From NCBI RefSeq assembly GCF_036850765.1, contig NC_089493.1:16989632-17053631 (forward strand): a DNA stretch of 64,000 nucleotides, given 5' to 3'. The position numbers and the translations under genes are program-made. Shown in pieces: positions 35,549 to 46,250 of the stretch. Every line of letters begins with the position of its first letter. Position 1 is the first letter of the stretch. A model generated the notes under the pieces. The model was not told the DNA's origin. It saw only the letters and a program-made list of their open reading frames with translations, and made no database searches. Origin of the DNA: Saccopteryx bilineata (Eukaryota; Chordata; Mammalia; Chiroptera; Emballonuridae).

Positions 35549-36540
35549 GTTTTATTTTATTTTTTCATTAAATTTTCTGGGGTGGCATTGGTTAGTAGGA
35601 TTACGTATTTATATGTTTAAACGGTACATTTCTATGATGCATATCTGTATATTATATCGTGGGCCCACCACCAAAAATAGATCAGCTTCTGTCATCATGT
35701 ATTTGGTCTCTTTTATCCTCTATTACCTCCCCCTTTCTGGTAACCTCATACTCTTTGTCATCTGTGTCTATGAGTTTCAGTTTTATATGAGTGAAATCAT
35801 ATGGTTCATAACTTATTTTTTGACTGATGTATTTTGCTTATCATAATATTTTCAAGGTCCATCTATGTTTTTCAAATGGCATTATTTTATCTTTTCTTAT
35901 GGCTGAGCAGTATTCTATAGTGTGTATGTAACACATTGAAGGGCATTTTGGTTGTCTCCATGTCTTGACCACCATGAATAATGCTGCAATGAAAAGAGAA
36001 ATAAATATATCTTTGTAAATAAATGTTTTTGAGTTTTTCAAGTGAATACTCAGAAGAGAGATTGCTGAATCATAAGGTAATTCTATTCTATTTTTTTTAG
36101 GAACCACCATACTATGTTCCATAGTGGCTGTACCAGTTTATATTTTCACCAACAGTGAATGAGGGTTCTTTTCTTCACAACCTCTCCAACACTTGTTATT
36201 ACCTGTCTTGTTGATAATAGCCATTCTAACAGGTGTAAAGTGGTATCTCATTGTAGTTTCAATTTGCATTTCCCTAATAGCTAGTGAAGTTGAACATATT
36301 TTCATATTTCTGTTGGCCATTTGTATGCCTTCTTGGGGGAAGTATATGTTCAGGTCTTCTTCCAATTTCTTAATTGGATTGCTTATTTGTTTCGTGTTGA
36401 AAATTATGTATTCTTTATGTATTTTGGATATTAACTTCTTGTTAGAGCTGTTGTTTGCAAACATCATCTACGTTCAGTTGGTTGCCCTTTTGTTTTGTTG
36501 TCAAAAATCTGTGTTTTAAGGTTGTGATAGATGTGCTGTC
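35549..36540 (-). mobile_element. L1 3' end, antisense
   Basis: Begins with a T-rich stretch and 'ggggtggcattggttagtag', the L1 3' end in reverse. Minus-strand frames at 36138-36467 and 35841-36122 encode the L1 ORF2 C-terminus, with '[14 protein letters not shown]', '[20 protein letters not shown]' and '[13 protein letters not shown]', then 'EYCSAIRKDKIMPF'. The frame breaks between them, and the element is 5'-truncated. Confidence 0.93.
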
Positions 36541-37599
36541 AGAAGATATAAAAGATTATCTAAATAACAACAAAAGGAATAATTATTGATGTCAACTCTA
36601 AAATGTTTATTCTGTCACAGGTTCTCAGTGAAGTGCTTCATATGTAATACTCCTTGGCTCCTCTCCAAAGACTGTATAATTGTCTTCATCTGATCATAAA
36701 CAATAATAAGAATCTAAGAGGTAAATATCTTATTTCCATAATTTTTAAGTGGCAGATCCAGGATTCACTATCATATCTATCTAAATTCAAAGCCCTGTTT
36801 TTCATCTCTCATTTTCCATCCCCTTACTTGGCCGTAAGGGAATATTCTCTGCAGGGGATACAGCCACAGTTCCTCTGGAAACAAAAGTGAAATTAAACAG
36901 GCAGAGAAGTGGTGTGCAAGCACTAATTGAATCAGGAAGAAAGTCATTTACATACCAGAGAAGAAGTGTGTACACTATGCTTTTATGGAATCCAAAGCAA
37001 TGTTTTGTCATGTGATTTTAAATTGTATAGAACAAGGTAAAGACATGAAGCTAAAGAGTTAGGCTGAGGCTAAATCATTAGGGGTTCTAACACCCAGCTA
37101 GGAGTCTGGGTTTATTTAGGTCATAAACAATAACTGAAGCTTAAACTGGAAATGGTATGACTGCATTTCCACATTTGACAAGAATCTCATCAGACCAGGT
37201 GAGAGGATATTGGCTACAGCTATCACCAAGGTAGAAAATAGAGCAATTTTTAAGAAAGTAAAGCTTTACATTATAAAAGAAAGAGATTCAATTTGAGTGA
37301 CTCATGTACTGCATGCATAAGCTCTGAGGATAGGTGAGTGTTAGAAGCGGAACTCTGGCAATCCCTGGTGACAGTTGCATCAGACTTAGATCACAGCCGT
37401 GGCTGCCTTGTGTGGGATGGTGCTATGATTTGGGCTCTTCTCTGTGTAGACATTGCCACATTACCTCTGACCATGAGGAGGGGTCAGGGCACGTTGAGGC
37501 TGCCCCCTCTCAGGCACATATACCTGGTTCCATTTGGCATGATCAGGATACACATTGCTTTACAAAGCACTTTCTATAAGGCATCTGTCTCTCTCATGT
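36541..37599. other. Non-coding stretch
   Basis: No repeat clearly recognised. Overlapping frames at 37334-37691 in two registers do not resemble a known protein. Confidence 0.4.
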
Positions 37600-37960
37600 A
37601 CTTCAGGGTTTTGATATCTTTTTTGACCCTTCCTAAGGGCCACCCTCTGTTCCCCATCACAGTCAACTCCTTTCCAGTCTTCATACCTTAACTGAAGCAT
37701 CTTGTTCTCAGGGATGGTATCTTCACTGCTTCCTTAAGCAGTTCAGTGCCCTCAGATGCTTTCTTCCAGTCCTCTATACTTTTCTTCCACGGCACTAACC
37801 ACAATTATAATTATATTTTGGAGAGATTATTTGATTAATGCTGATCTCTTGCATTATACTGTAGCTCTCTGAAGAAGGGTAATATGTGTAGTGTTCTTGA
37901 TTATATCTCCCAAGCCTAGCAAATTTTCTGGAAAATAGTGTTCCCTATCCATATTTATTC
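37600..37960 (+). mobile_element. L2 3' end
   Basis: 'gcattatactgtagctctct', 'gaagaagggtaatatgtgta', 'atctcccaagcctagcaaat' follow the order of the L2 3' UTR (agactgtaagctccatgagggcaggga..., atccccagcgcctagcac). Confidence 0.65.
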
Positions 37961-38129
37961 AAAGAAAAAAAATTACTTTCCCATTGGTGCCTTCTCAGTT
38001 GACATGTTGAGCATAAGAAGTGTATCTTCAATCTCTGGCCTCATTGATGAGCTCCCTCAAAATTGTATTTAAAAGAAAATGAGAATTTACTTTGTGCTGT
38101 TGCAAATATCCTTGTGGGGATTTTCATTG

Positions 38130-39130
38130 TTTGGTCATTCATTCACTCATTAATTCTACAAACAATAATTGAGTACAATGTCCTGCACTCCAAATGGGAA
38201 TAAAAGAATAAAAAAGATTTGTTTTTCCTCTCAAGGGTTCAGTTAGTTCTGCCCACCTTCTAATCTCAGTTTCCTATACACTCTTTTACTACAAACTAAT
38301 CCCACCACTGAAAAATAAGTTGAATGTATTCCAGTCTCCTGTGTTTTCTACATAAAATTGCCTGCAATATGAGACATTGCCCCTTTGCTATTTGCATTAT
38401 AAAGCAAATTGCTGTGATGTTTGACAGGAATTGAACAGATCCATAGCATAGAGTCAGCTCTACCTTGTTATGAATTTGAATTTTTGAGAAAGAACTGTGG
38501 TCTGCCAGATGCAGAGTGACACTGTCATTTAAAAGAAATGGCATCATTGAAATCTTGAGTCTCTGCATGAAAATACGTAGGTTAAATGTCTAGTGAAAGT
38601 TTTTACAGTGAATTTTACCTTGTAATGTTTGTCTCTTCTGTGTTATTGTTTCAAGTGGTTGCAAGAAAATGTTTTCTTCTTGCTATTTCAAAGAAAGCCA
38701 GAATATTTTATATGTTTGGTATTTGAACACTTTTCTTCTTTCTTCAGTTCAATGTATTAGAAAAGAGTGATAGTTTGTGGTTTGTGTTGAAAATAGAATA
38801 CTGCAGCTGAAAGTTGTTTTTGCAGTTTCCCCAATGTGTCATGTTGATGCTAACCTTTTCAAAATAAAATGCTTTGAGAAGCTTTGATTTTAAAGCCTGC
38901 ACTTTGGGATGAAAGTATAAATTTGGAGGGAGGGTGGGCAAAATGGTTTCTATGTTTTACTCAGCAGCATTTGGTGCATATTATGTATTATTTTGAAGTA
39001 TAGCATTTGTTTAAAATTATTGTAGCATGAGAGAGCTGCATGTATGATTGCTTACATGGATTATGTGTCTGTGTTCATTAATTTCTTTATGATTGACCAT
39101 TTAAATAAATGATTTAAATAAAGGGTCTTC
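38130..39130. other. Repeat-poor block, candidate conserved non-coding DNA
   Basis: After a possible L2 scrap at 38134-38190 ('cattcattcactcattaatt'), roughly 38290-39130 shows no transposon signature. Composition is mixed, with motifs such as 'gctatttgcattataaagca' (octamer-like), 'gaagctttgattttaaagcc' and 'ttcattaatttctttatgat'. No coding potential. Conservation is a guess from texture only. Confidence 0.35.
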
Positions 39131-39463
39131 ACCAGAGGAGATACTAGTCTTACTGTGGCACTACTGTGCCTTTAGTCTTACAAAGATGAACCAACAGGAA
39201 TAGAGTCCTTAGCGTTCATAATAAAATGGCAGGAAATCAGCTCATAGGAATTTTTTTGCTCAGATTTTTCTTCCATATTATTCTGCCACTTAGTGTTCAG
39301 GTTAGATCTAGTTGCCGTGGTCACCAAAATAAATAAAATATTTTGGCTTTCCAACATCTTTCATCCAAATGCAGTAGATTCTTATTCTGCACTTGACTAT
39401 GAATCAGCCACTGGTCATCTCCCAACTCCAGGGTTTAGACTTTAGTATATGTTATTGTTCTGT

Positions 39464-39509
39464 ACCTATCTGGGCACTAAATATTAACCTATCTGGGCAC
39501 TAAATATTA
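39464..39509. repeat. Perfect 23-bp tandem duplication
   Basis: The 23-bp unit beginning 'acctatctgggcactaa' occurs at 39464-39486 and again, identically, at 39487-39509. Confidence 0.97.
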
Positions 39510-40015
39510 CAGCAAGATCACTTGAAGCTGCCAAAATTAAATTCTTCTTCCCACCAAGTCAGGCATAAAAACATAGTTAGATGTACCAAAGAAAATGGAT
39601 TATTTTAAACAAGTAAAATTCAATTGTCTGAATGTTTAATGTGATCATTTTCAAATATCTATATACTTGAAATATACCTACTATGTTGACACAGTTGTAC
39701 CCTTTCATTCAGATTTCTAGTCATAGAAAGACAATTGAAGTTTATGTGATCTGAGCAGAACATTTCTAAAGTAGAAATAATCAAAAGAAAATATTAGAAA
39801 TAAGGAACACCATAACAGAAAAGATGAATATCTCTGATAGCTCATTAGTAGATACCACATGATTGAAAAAAAAAAGTGAGGTTGAAAATAGGCCATTAGA
39901 AAATACCCAAAATTTATGGAAATAGAAAAAAGGATTAAAAGAACAGAATGTCAAGAGTGTTAGGACAATTTAAAACATACAGGATATAAATTATGGGCCA
40001 AAAATAGATAATGTA
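39510..40015. other. Unassigned AT-rich stretch
   Basis: No gene and no clear repeat. Confidence 0.4.
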
Positions 40016-40030
40016 GCAAAGAAAAGTTTT

Positions 40031-40386
40031 TTTTTTTTTTTTTTTTAAATTTATTTTTTACAGAGACAGAGAGTGAGTCAGAGAGGGATAGACAGGGACA
40101 GACAGACAGGAACGGAGAAAGATGAGAAGCATCAATCATTAGTTTTTCATTGTGCGTTGCAACACCTTAGTTGTTCATTGATTGCTTTCTCATATGTGCC
40201 TTGACCGCGGGCCTTCAGCAGACCAAGTAGCCCCTTGCTGGAGCCAGTAGCATTGGGTTCAAGCTGGTGGGCTTTTTGCTCAAACCAGATGAGCCCGTGC
40301 TCAAGCTGGCGACCTTGGGGTCTCGAACCTGGGTCCTCTGCATCCCAGTCCGACGCTCTATTCACTGCGCCACTGCCTGGTCAGGC
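40031..40386 (-). mobile_element. Type B SINE, downstream half of a composite unit
   Basis: Minus strand: 'gcctgaccaggcagtggcgc' head at 40386, the 'gaaagcaatcaatgaacaac' body, and an A tail (poly-T at 40027-40046). On its 3' side lies 'gcaaagaaaagtttt' (40016-40030). No matching copy stands at its own 5' end, where 'tagaa' and another poly-T follow instead. Confidence 0.94.
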
Positions 40387-40391
40387 TAGAA

Positions 40392-40799
40392 TTTTTTTTT
40401 TTTTTTTTTTTTTTTTGCATTTTTCTGAAGCTGGAAACAGGGAGAGACAGTCAGACAGACTCCCGCATGCGCCCGACCGGGATCCACCCGGCACGCCCAC
40501 CAGGGGCGAAGCTCTGCCCACCAGGGGGCGATGCTCTGCCCATCCTGGGCGTCACCATGTTGCGACCAGAGCCACTCTAGCGCCTGAGGCAGAGGCCACA
40601 GAGCCATCCCCAGCGCCTGGGCCATCTTTGCTCCAATGGAGCCTTGGCTGCAGGAGGGGAAGAGAGAGACAGAGAGGAAGGCGCGGCGGAGGGGTGGAGA
40701 AGCAAATGGGCGCTTCTCCTGTGTGCCCTGGCCGGGAATCGAACCCGGGTCCTCCGCACGCTAGGCCGACGCTCTACCGCTGAGCCAACCGGCCAGGGC
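40392..40799 (-). mobile_element. Type A SINE, upstream half of a composite unit
   Basis: Minus strand: 'gccctggccggttggctcag' head ending at 40799, box B 'ggttcgattcc', two repeat units, and a 25-base A tail (T run at 40392-40416). Just outside its 5' end is 'gcaaagaaaagtttt' (40800-40814), identical to the 15 bp beyond the far end of the adjacent type B SINE. So the two SINEs share one target duplication. Confidence 0.95.
40518..40531 (+). promoter_or_regulatory. CTCF-like motif inside type A SINE
   Basis: CCACCAGGGGGCGA, 13 of 14 matching the CTCF core, preceded by 'ctctgc'. A shorter sister unit, CCACCAGGGGCGA, lies just upstream. Sequence match only. Confidence 0.4.
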
Positions 40800-40923
40800 G
40801 CAAAGAAAAGTTTTAAAGAAATAATGGCTGAGAACTGTCCAAAAATTAATGACAGATACCAAAATACAGATATAGATACAGGTAATTCATAAAATAGTAA
40901 CCAGAAAATTATATATTATACTT

Positions 40924-40951
40924 CATATATATATATATATATATATATATA
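40924..40951. repeat. (AT)n microsatellite
   Basis: Fourteen uninterrupted AT units. Confidence 0.97.
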
Positions 40952-40999
40952 CAAAAAAAATTAGTATTCCCTTTCTCTGTCAACTGAGAAAGCTTAGAA

Positions 41000-41664
41000 G
41001 TAATGACTTCCTGATAGTAATGATCAATCTAGGGCTGGGATTAGTTTCTTATACTATTTGCCAATAAAAAGAATCTGAGCTCTTTGAATTAATGGTTGAT
41101 TCTAGGACTGGGGCATGAAATATATGAAATGAATATGGAATATCTAGAAATACAATATGGTAAGGAATTACTCAAATGAGAACACAATAACCTGAGTATG
41201 TTAAAGGAGAAAGTAGAAGAGCACAATGGCCAAAATTGCCACGATTTGAAAAACAAAAGAAAGTATTATTGGATTATAACCAAAATTATTAATAAATATT
41301 CATGAGTGCATACTAATATAAGTAAGGATTTTAAATGGAAAGAGAATAGATAATTTTCCAGTGCAGAAGCACTCCAGATAAAATATGTAGATATGCTGTT
41401 CTTCCAGAGGTGGACCATAACTCCCACTTATTAAGTATGGGCTGTGCATAATAACTTCTTTCTAAAGAGTATAGTGTGAAAAGTGAGGTAGAAGTGGGTG
41501 GAGGGTGAATAACAACAGTGCAAAATAATGGACAAATACTACTTAGTCCAAATGATCAAGGTTAACTTCATTTGTGATTGTATGATATAATAACAGTGGA
41601 ACTTTACCTCTTTGGTCTTCTTTCCCAAACCCATAAACCCATTCTACTGATGAGAAAAAAAAAT
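41000..41664 (+). mobile_element. Older L1 (L1ME-like) 3' UTR, first part
   Basis: 'ctgggattagtttcttatac', 'ggtggaccataactcccact', 'tatgggctgtgcataataac', 'ttctaaagagtatagtgtg' and 'ctctttggtcttctttccca' follow the order of an old L1M-class 3' region. It breaks off where a younger L1 begins and resumes at about 42945. Confidence 0.6.
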
Positions 41665-42944
41665 AGACAAATATCAATTTATTCTTTTCAACAAAGAGTG
41701 TTAAGACAGTTAAATATCCACATGTGAAGAATGAAATTGTACCTCAACCTTACATCATACATGAAAATAAATTCTGAATGGATCAGTGGCCTGAATGTGT
41801 TAATAATATAAATATCTCTGAAGACAACATTGGTGTAAAAGTTTGTAACTTTGGATTAGGCAATGTTATTTTGATATGACACTTATAGCACAAGCAAACA
41901 ACAAAAAGAGATAAGTTAGACTTCATCATAATTTTTTTTAAATGTGCATTTAAAAACACTATCAAAAAAGTATAAATACAACCCACAGAATGTAAGAAAA
42001 TATTTATACACTGTTTATCTGATTTTTATCTGGTATCCAAGATATATTAAGAACTCTAACTGCTCAAAAATAAAAAGATGAATAATCCACCTTAACAATG
42101 GGAAGAGTTTGAATAGAAATTTCTCAAAAGGAGAACTACAAATGGCCAATTAGAACATAAAATGATGCTCAGGATCATTAGCGGTTGGAAAAGGCAAATC
42201 AAAACCACCACAATATGCCACTTCACACCCATTAGAATGACAAAGTTTCAATAGACAGATAAGACCAGCTGTTGACAAGGATGTGGAGAAATCAGAACCC
42301 TCAGACATTACTAGTGGGGGATGTGAAATGGAGCATCCCCTGTGGAAAACAATTTGGCAGTGCCTCATAAAGTTAAGAATAGAGGCATAAGACCCAGCAA
42401 TTCCACTCCAAGGCACATATCTGAGAGATTGAAAACACATGCTTTCATGCAAAAACTTGTGCTCAAATGTATATAGTAGTGGCATCATGTGAAACACACA
42501 AAAGCAGAAACAACACAATGTCCATCATCTGAGGAATTAAAATTTTAAATATGGTATGTCCATACAATTGAATGTTATTCATCCATAAAAGAAATGAAGT
42601 ACTGATATTAAGTATAAATACTATGCTCCAACATAGATTTACCTTGAGATTATTACAATAAATAAAAGAAACCAGACACTAAAGGCCACATATTATATAA
42701 TTTTATTTATATAAGCTGTCCAGAACAGTCAAGTCCATACAGAAAGTAACTATATTAGTGGTTTGAAAGGGCTTAAGGGAGGAGCAAATAAGGATGGGGT
42801 TTCATTTTGGGGTGATAAATATATTCTAGAGTTAGATAAATGTAACAGTTGTATAAAATGGTGTATATTCTAAAATCCACTAAATTGTACTACTTTGAAA
42901 GTGTGCATTTCATGGTATGTTAACCATATGAATTTTTAAAAATT
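41665..42944 (+). mobile_element. L1 3' portion nested in an older L1
   Basis: Contains L1 ORF2 3' sequence ('aggatgtggagaaatcagaa', 'acccagcaattccactccaa', 'ttattcatccataaaagaa') and a 3' UTR ending in 'accatatgaatttttaaa'. The frame is disrupted. The older L1 continues on both sides. No clean target duplication remains. Confidence 0.85.
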
Positions 42945-43320
42945 TTATTTGAGGGCCATCCTTTTCTACATTCCTTACCAGTATCTAACCAGTACTCCAC
43001 AAAACTGTCAAGATCTTCATAAATAAAAAGGGAAAACCTGTCACGTACAACCAACAGGAGACTAAAGCGATATGAAGGCTAAATGTATATTCTGGAAGAC
43101 ATCCAAGAACAGAAAAAGACATAGATAAAAACTAAAGAAATCTGATTAAAATATGGATTTCATTTACTAACAATGCACCAATATTGATTCATGAACTGTG
43201 ACTAACAGACTACAGTTGTAGAGGATATAGTAATAGGAAAAACTGAATGCGAATACTATGTACTAACTTCTTACCTTTTAATCTGTGACTGTTCTAAAAT
43301 TAAAAGTTTATTAAAAGAAA
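42945..43320 (+). mobile_element. Older L1 (L1ME-like) 3' UTR, second part
   Basis: 'tttgagggccatccttttct', 'agtactccacaaaactgtca', 'ggagactaaagcgatatgaa' and 'gttctaaaattaaaagttta' complete the 3' end begun at 41000-41664. Confidence 0.65.
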
Positions 43321-43377
43321 CTACTATGAAGTCCCAATATTTTTCTCCATTATAAATATAAATAAAAAGATGCAAAA

Positions 43378-43476
43378 ATAATTTGAATGACTTGCCTAAG
43401 GTTAAAGCTAGGAAGTGCCAACCTGGTATTTGAACCCTGGCAGTCCCGTTTTATAATTTGTGCTTTGGATCATTGT
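43378..43476 (+). mobile_element. MIR fragment
   Basis: 'cttgcctaaggttaaagcta', 'ggaagtgccaacctggtatt' and 'tgaaccctggcagtcccgtt' match the MIR core in order. Confidence 0.85.
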
Positions 43477-43935
43477 TCAGAATGCTTTCTGATCCACTCT
43501 CCACCCTCTTCAAACTTTCCTCATATCTCTGATAGCTGACTTGTGTGGTCAGTTCCCTTGATCTGCTTCAAGATACATTTGAATAATATGGAGTACTACC
43601 GGGATAGTGGAGGGAGAAGAGACAGAAGTGTAGGCAGTTGGTCACCCCCACCCTGCCCCTTCCATGTGTCTGCCTCCATAATTATCTTAGGCAGGCTGTG
43701 TTCTTCCTCCATCAAACAAAGATCCTGAGCCCTGTGCGGGGGGCCTTTCTATGCAGTTTTATTTATGTTCCATTAATGATTCACTCTCCAGCCCCTCAAA
43801 GCTAAGCACTATCTTATTCTTTGTAGTTTCCTTACATCACGCTTGTATCTTGGTGAACAATTCCTCCTATTAAACTCTTCTCATAAAACTCAATTTCAAT
43901 AGACTATCTTCCTAACACCACCACAATATTAATTT
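43477..43935. other. Unassigned, probably an old repeat
   Basis: Higher GC than its neighbours, with phrases like 'attcctcctattaaactctt' that resemble ancient LTR 3' ends. I could not assign a family. The 61-codon frame at 43543-43728 is not convincing. Confidence 0.3.
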
Positions 43936-43999
43936 TCAACTTGTTCTCAACAGAATATACGTTAACATTATGCACAAGAAAATTTAATTTCAGTGGACT

Positions 44000-44133
44000 C
44001 TTATTTGTCCATCTAATTGCTCCACATATGTATTGGGTTTAATTAGGACAAACACTGTATTTATCTCTGTAGCCCCATTTTAAAATTTAGTATTTCACAT
44101 AGCAGTTTCTAACTTATTTGGATAGGACTTGTT
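44000..44133 (+). mobile_element. L2 3'-end fragment
   Basis: 'gtatttatctctgtagcccc' and 'agtatttcacatagcag' leading to a (GAAT)n tail are typical of an L2 3' end. Confidence 0.5.
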
Positions 44134-44164
44134 TGAATGAATGAATGAATGAATGAATGAATGG
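44134..44164. repeat. (GAAT)n tetranucleotide repeat
   Basis: About seven GAAT units, at the L2 3' terminus. Confidence 0.95.
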
Positions 44165-45303
44165 GTGATTGAATTTTTTGGTCCTCTTTTTTGTTTCAGT
44201 CACATTCTTCCAGAATGTAATAAAGTACTCCTGTCAACAGACAACTGACATTGACAGTTCATAGATACCACCCAGTTTGGTCCTATCTTTGTAGTTACTG
44301 CATGTACACAGACAACTTTTTAATGATTAGTACAATGATATAAGGGCAAAATCATACATGTTATCACTAATTTAGATTATGGATTCTCTGTAGTCATAAT
44401 AAATAGTAACCAAAAAGTAAAAAAAAATAAACAAAAAATTTTATAGTTATTTTACACATATAAAAGAAAAAAGAAGAGTTGAAATAACATGAAAAGAAAA
44501 TAACAAAAACAAGAGGATAGAACTGCATACCTTAGGCAATAACAATGATAATAAAATAATTAAAATTTTTATAAATTATAATAAAGTTATAATAAAAAGG
44601 ATACATAAGTCATGAGCTAGAGTAGCTTTAATCTCTTCCTTGTTAACAGGCCTTAGGACTCACCAATACACAAGTAGGGCCATCAGCTGAATTTTTAAAA
44701 ATTAGTCTCCTTTTGTATTTGTTCTCTGATACTTGGAATATCTATAACAGTTTGGTGTTCAACTCTCACCTTGAAACATAGAAATGAGTGCATGAGTCAC
44801 TGGCTAATCTCAAAGATATACTGTAAAATCAGAATAATCATAGAGTATTATAGAAACAATAAATTACTTGGGACCTATAATAACAGGAACAAAAAAAGAT
44901 TGCTGGCAGATTTGAGGTCAGGACTTGTGAAGTCCTTTAGATGTTCTGAGGCATCCTTTATGAGCCTGTGTTCTATATTTGATAAAGGTCCTCATAATCT
45001 TACTTCAGGTAAATGTTTTATTTCACTAAATCAAAAGAAAATCAAATTCAAAGATGTAAGTAATGTACCAAAGTCCCAGTTATAGTATATATTAGTCAAC
45101 TAACACATACTCATAAATTTTAAATGAGTTAAAACTCAAAAAGAGGAAAAGTGAATCTCTTCTCAAGAGCCATTTTAAGTCAAAAAGCCAGCAAGTGGAT
45201 TTCTCTAGAGAGGAAAATGCTAAAAAGAACTCTACTGGAGTTATCTTTTAAAATCGTGAAGCATTTTTCATAACCAGTGTTTAAGGATACAGAAGTTAAG
45301 CCT
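44165..45303. other. Unassigned stretch
   Basis: AT-rich. A 104-codon frame at 44771-45085 has no recognisable domain. No repeat clearly identified. Confidence 0.4.
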
Positions 45304-45312
45304 GAGCTGCTG

Positions 45313-45747
45313 TTTTTTTTTTTTTTAATAATTTTATTTTTTTTAATGGGGTGACATCAATAAATCAGGATACATATATTCAAAGATAACAAGTCCAGGT
45401 TATCTTGTCGTTCAATTATGTTGCATACCCACCACCCAAAGTCAGATTATCCTCTGTCACCTTCTATCTTGTTTTCTTTGTGCCCCTCCCCACCCCCTAT
45501 CCCTCTCCCATTCCCCCCTCCCCCCCGTAACCACCACACTCTTATCAATGTCTCTTAGTTTCACTATTATGTCCCACCTACGTATGGAATAATACAGTTC
45601 CTGTTTTTTTCTGATTTACTTATTTCGCTTCGTATCATGTTATCAAGATCCCACCATTTTGCTGTAAATGTTCCGATGTCATCATTTCTTATGGCTGAGT
45701 AGTATTCCATAGTGTATATGTGCCACATCTTCTTTATCCAGTCATAT
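45313..45747 (-). mobile_element. 5'-truncated L1 insertion, antisense, with target duplication
   Basis: T run, then 'aatggggtgacatcaataaa' (L1 3' end in reverse), a C-rich stretch, and a minus-strand frame with 'MEYYSAIRNDDIGTF', the ORF2 C-terminus. It is bounded by 'gagctgctg' (45304-45312) and 'gagctactg' (45748-45756), one mismatch. About 435 bp long. Preservation suggests a relatively young copy. Confidence 0.93.
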
Positions 45748-45775
45748 GAGCTACTGTTTTGAACCACTGTATTTA

Positions 45776-45848
45776 TCTACATCTATCCGTCCATCCATCC
45801 ATCCATCCATTCATCCATCTATCCATCCACCCACCCATCCATCCATTT
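45776..45848. repeat. (ATCC)n tetranucleotide repeat
   Basis: About 17 units of CATC/ATCC with a few variants. Confidence 0.95.
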
Positions 45849-45879
45849 AATTATTGATGCATAAAAAGGCTAAGGTGTG

Positions 45880-46250
45880 TGATCATTATGGTGGATTAAA
45901 AATGGAGCTAGTTAACATAGACACAGAGAATAGACTGATTGTTGCCAGACAGATGGGTAGTTGGAAGTCTGGGTGTAAAGGTGACGGGATTAAGTGTATA
46001 AATTGGTAGTTACAGAATAGTCATAGGGATGTAAAGTACATCATAGAGAATATAGTAAGTAATGTTATGATAAATATGTATGGTGCCAGGTGGGTACTGG
46101 ACATATTAGCAGAAACACTTTGTAAAGTATATAGTGGTTAAATCATAATACTGTATACTTGAAATTTAGACAAAATAATGTTAATATTAAATGTAAACTA
46201 TAACTTCAAAATAAAATTAAAATAAATTAAAAATTTAAAAATAAGAACTG
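45880..46250 (+). mobile_element. L1 3' end (L1MA-like)
   Basis: 'gacagatgggtagttggaag', 'ggtgccaggtgggtactgga', 'ctttgtaaagtatatagtgg' and 'aatactgtatacttgaaatt' are in L1 3' UTR order and run into an A-rich tail. Confidence 0.75.

Noticed and set aside
37334..37691. Overlapping 81- and 117-codon frames as a host exon
   Set aside because: Two registers of the same DNA, no domain, no splice context, and the end overlaps an L2.
40235..40783. 182-codon protein-coding gene
   Set aside because: It runs across the composite SINE junction and its poly-T; the phenylalanine run is the T tract, and similar translations recur at every type A SINE.
45776..45848. CRISPR-like or satellite array
   Set aside because: Only a 4-bp unit with no spacers; a simple tetranucleotide repeat.
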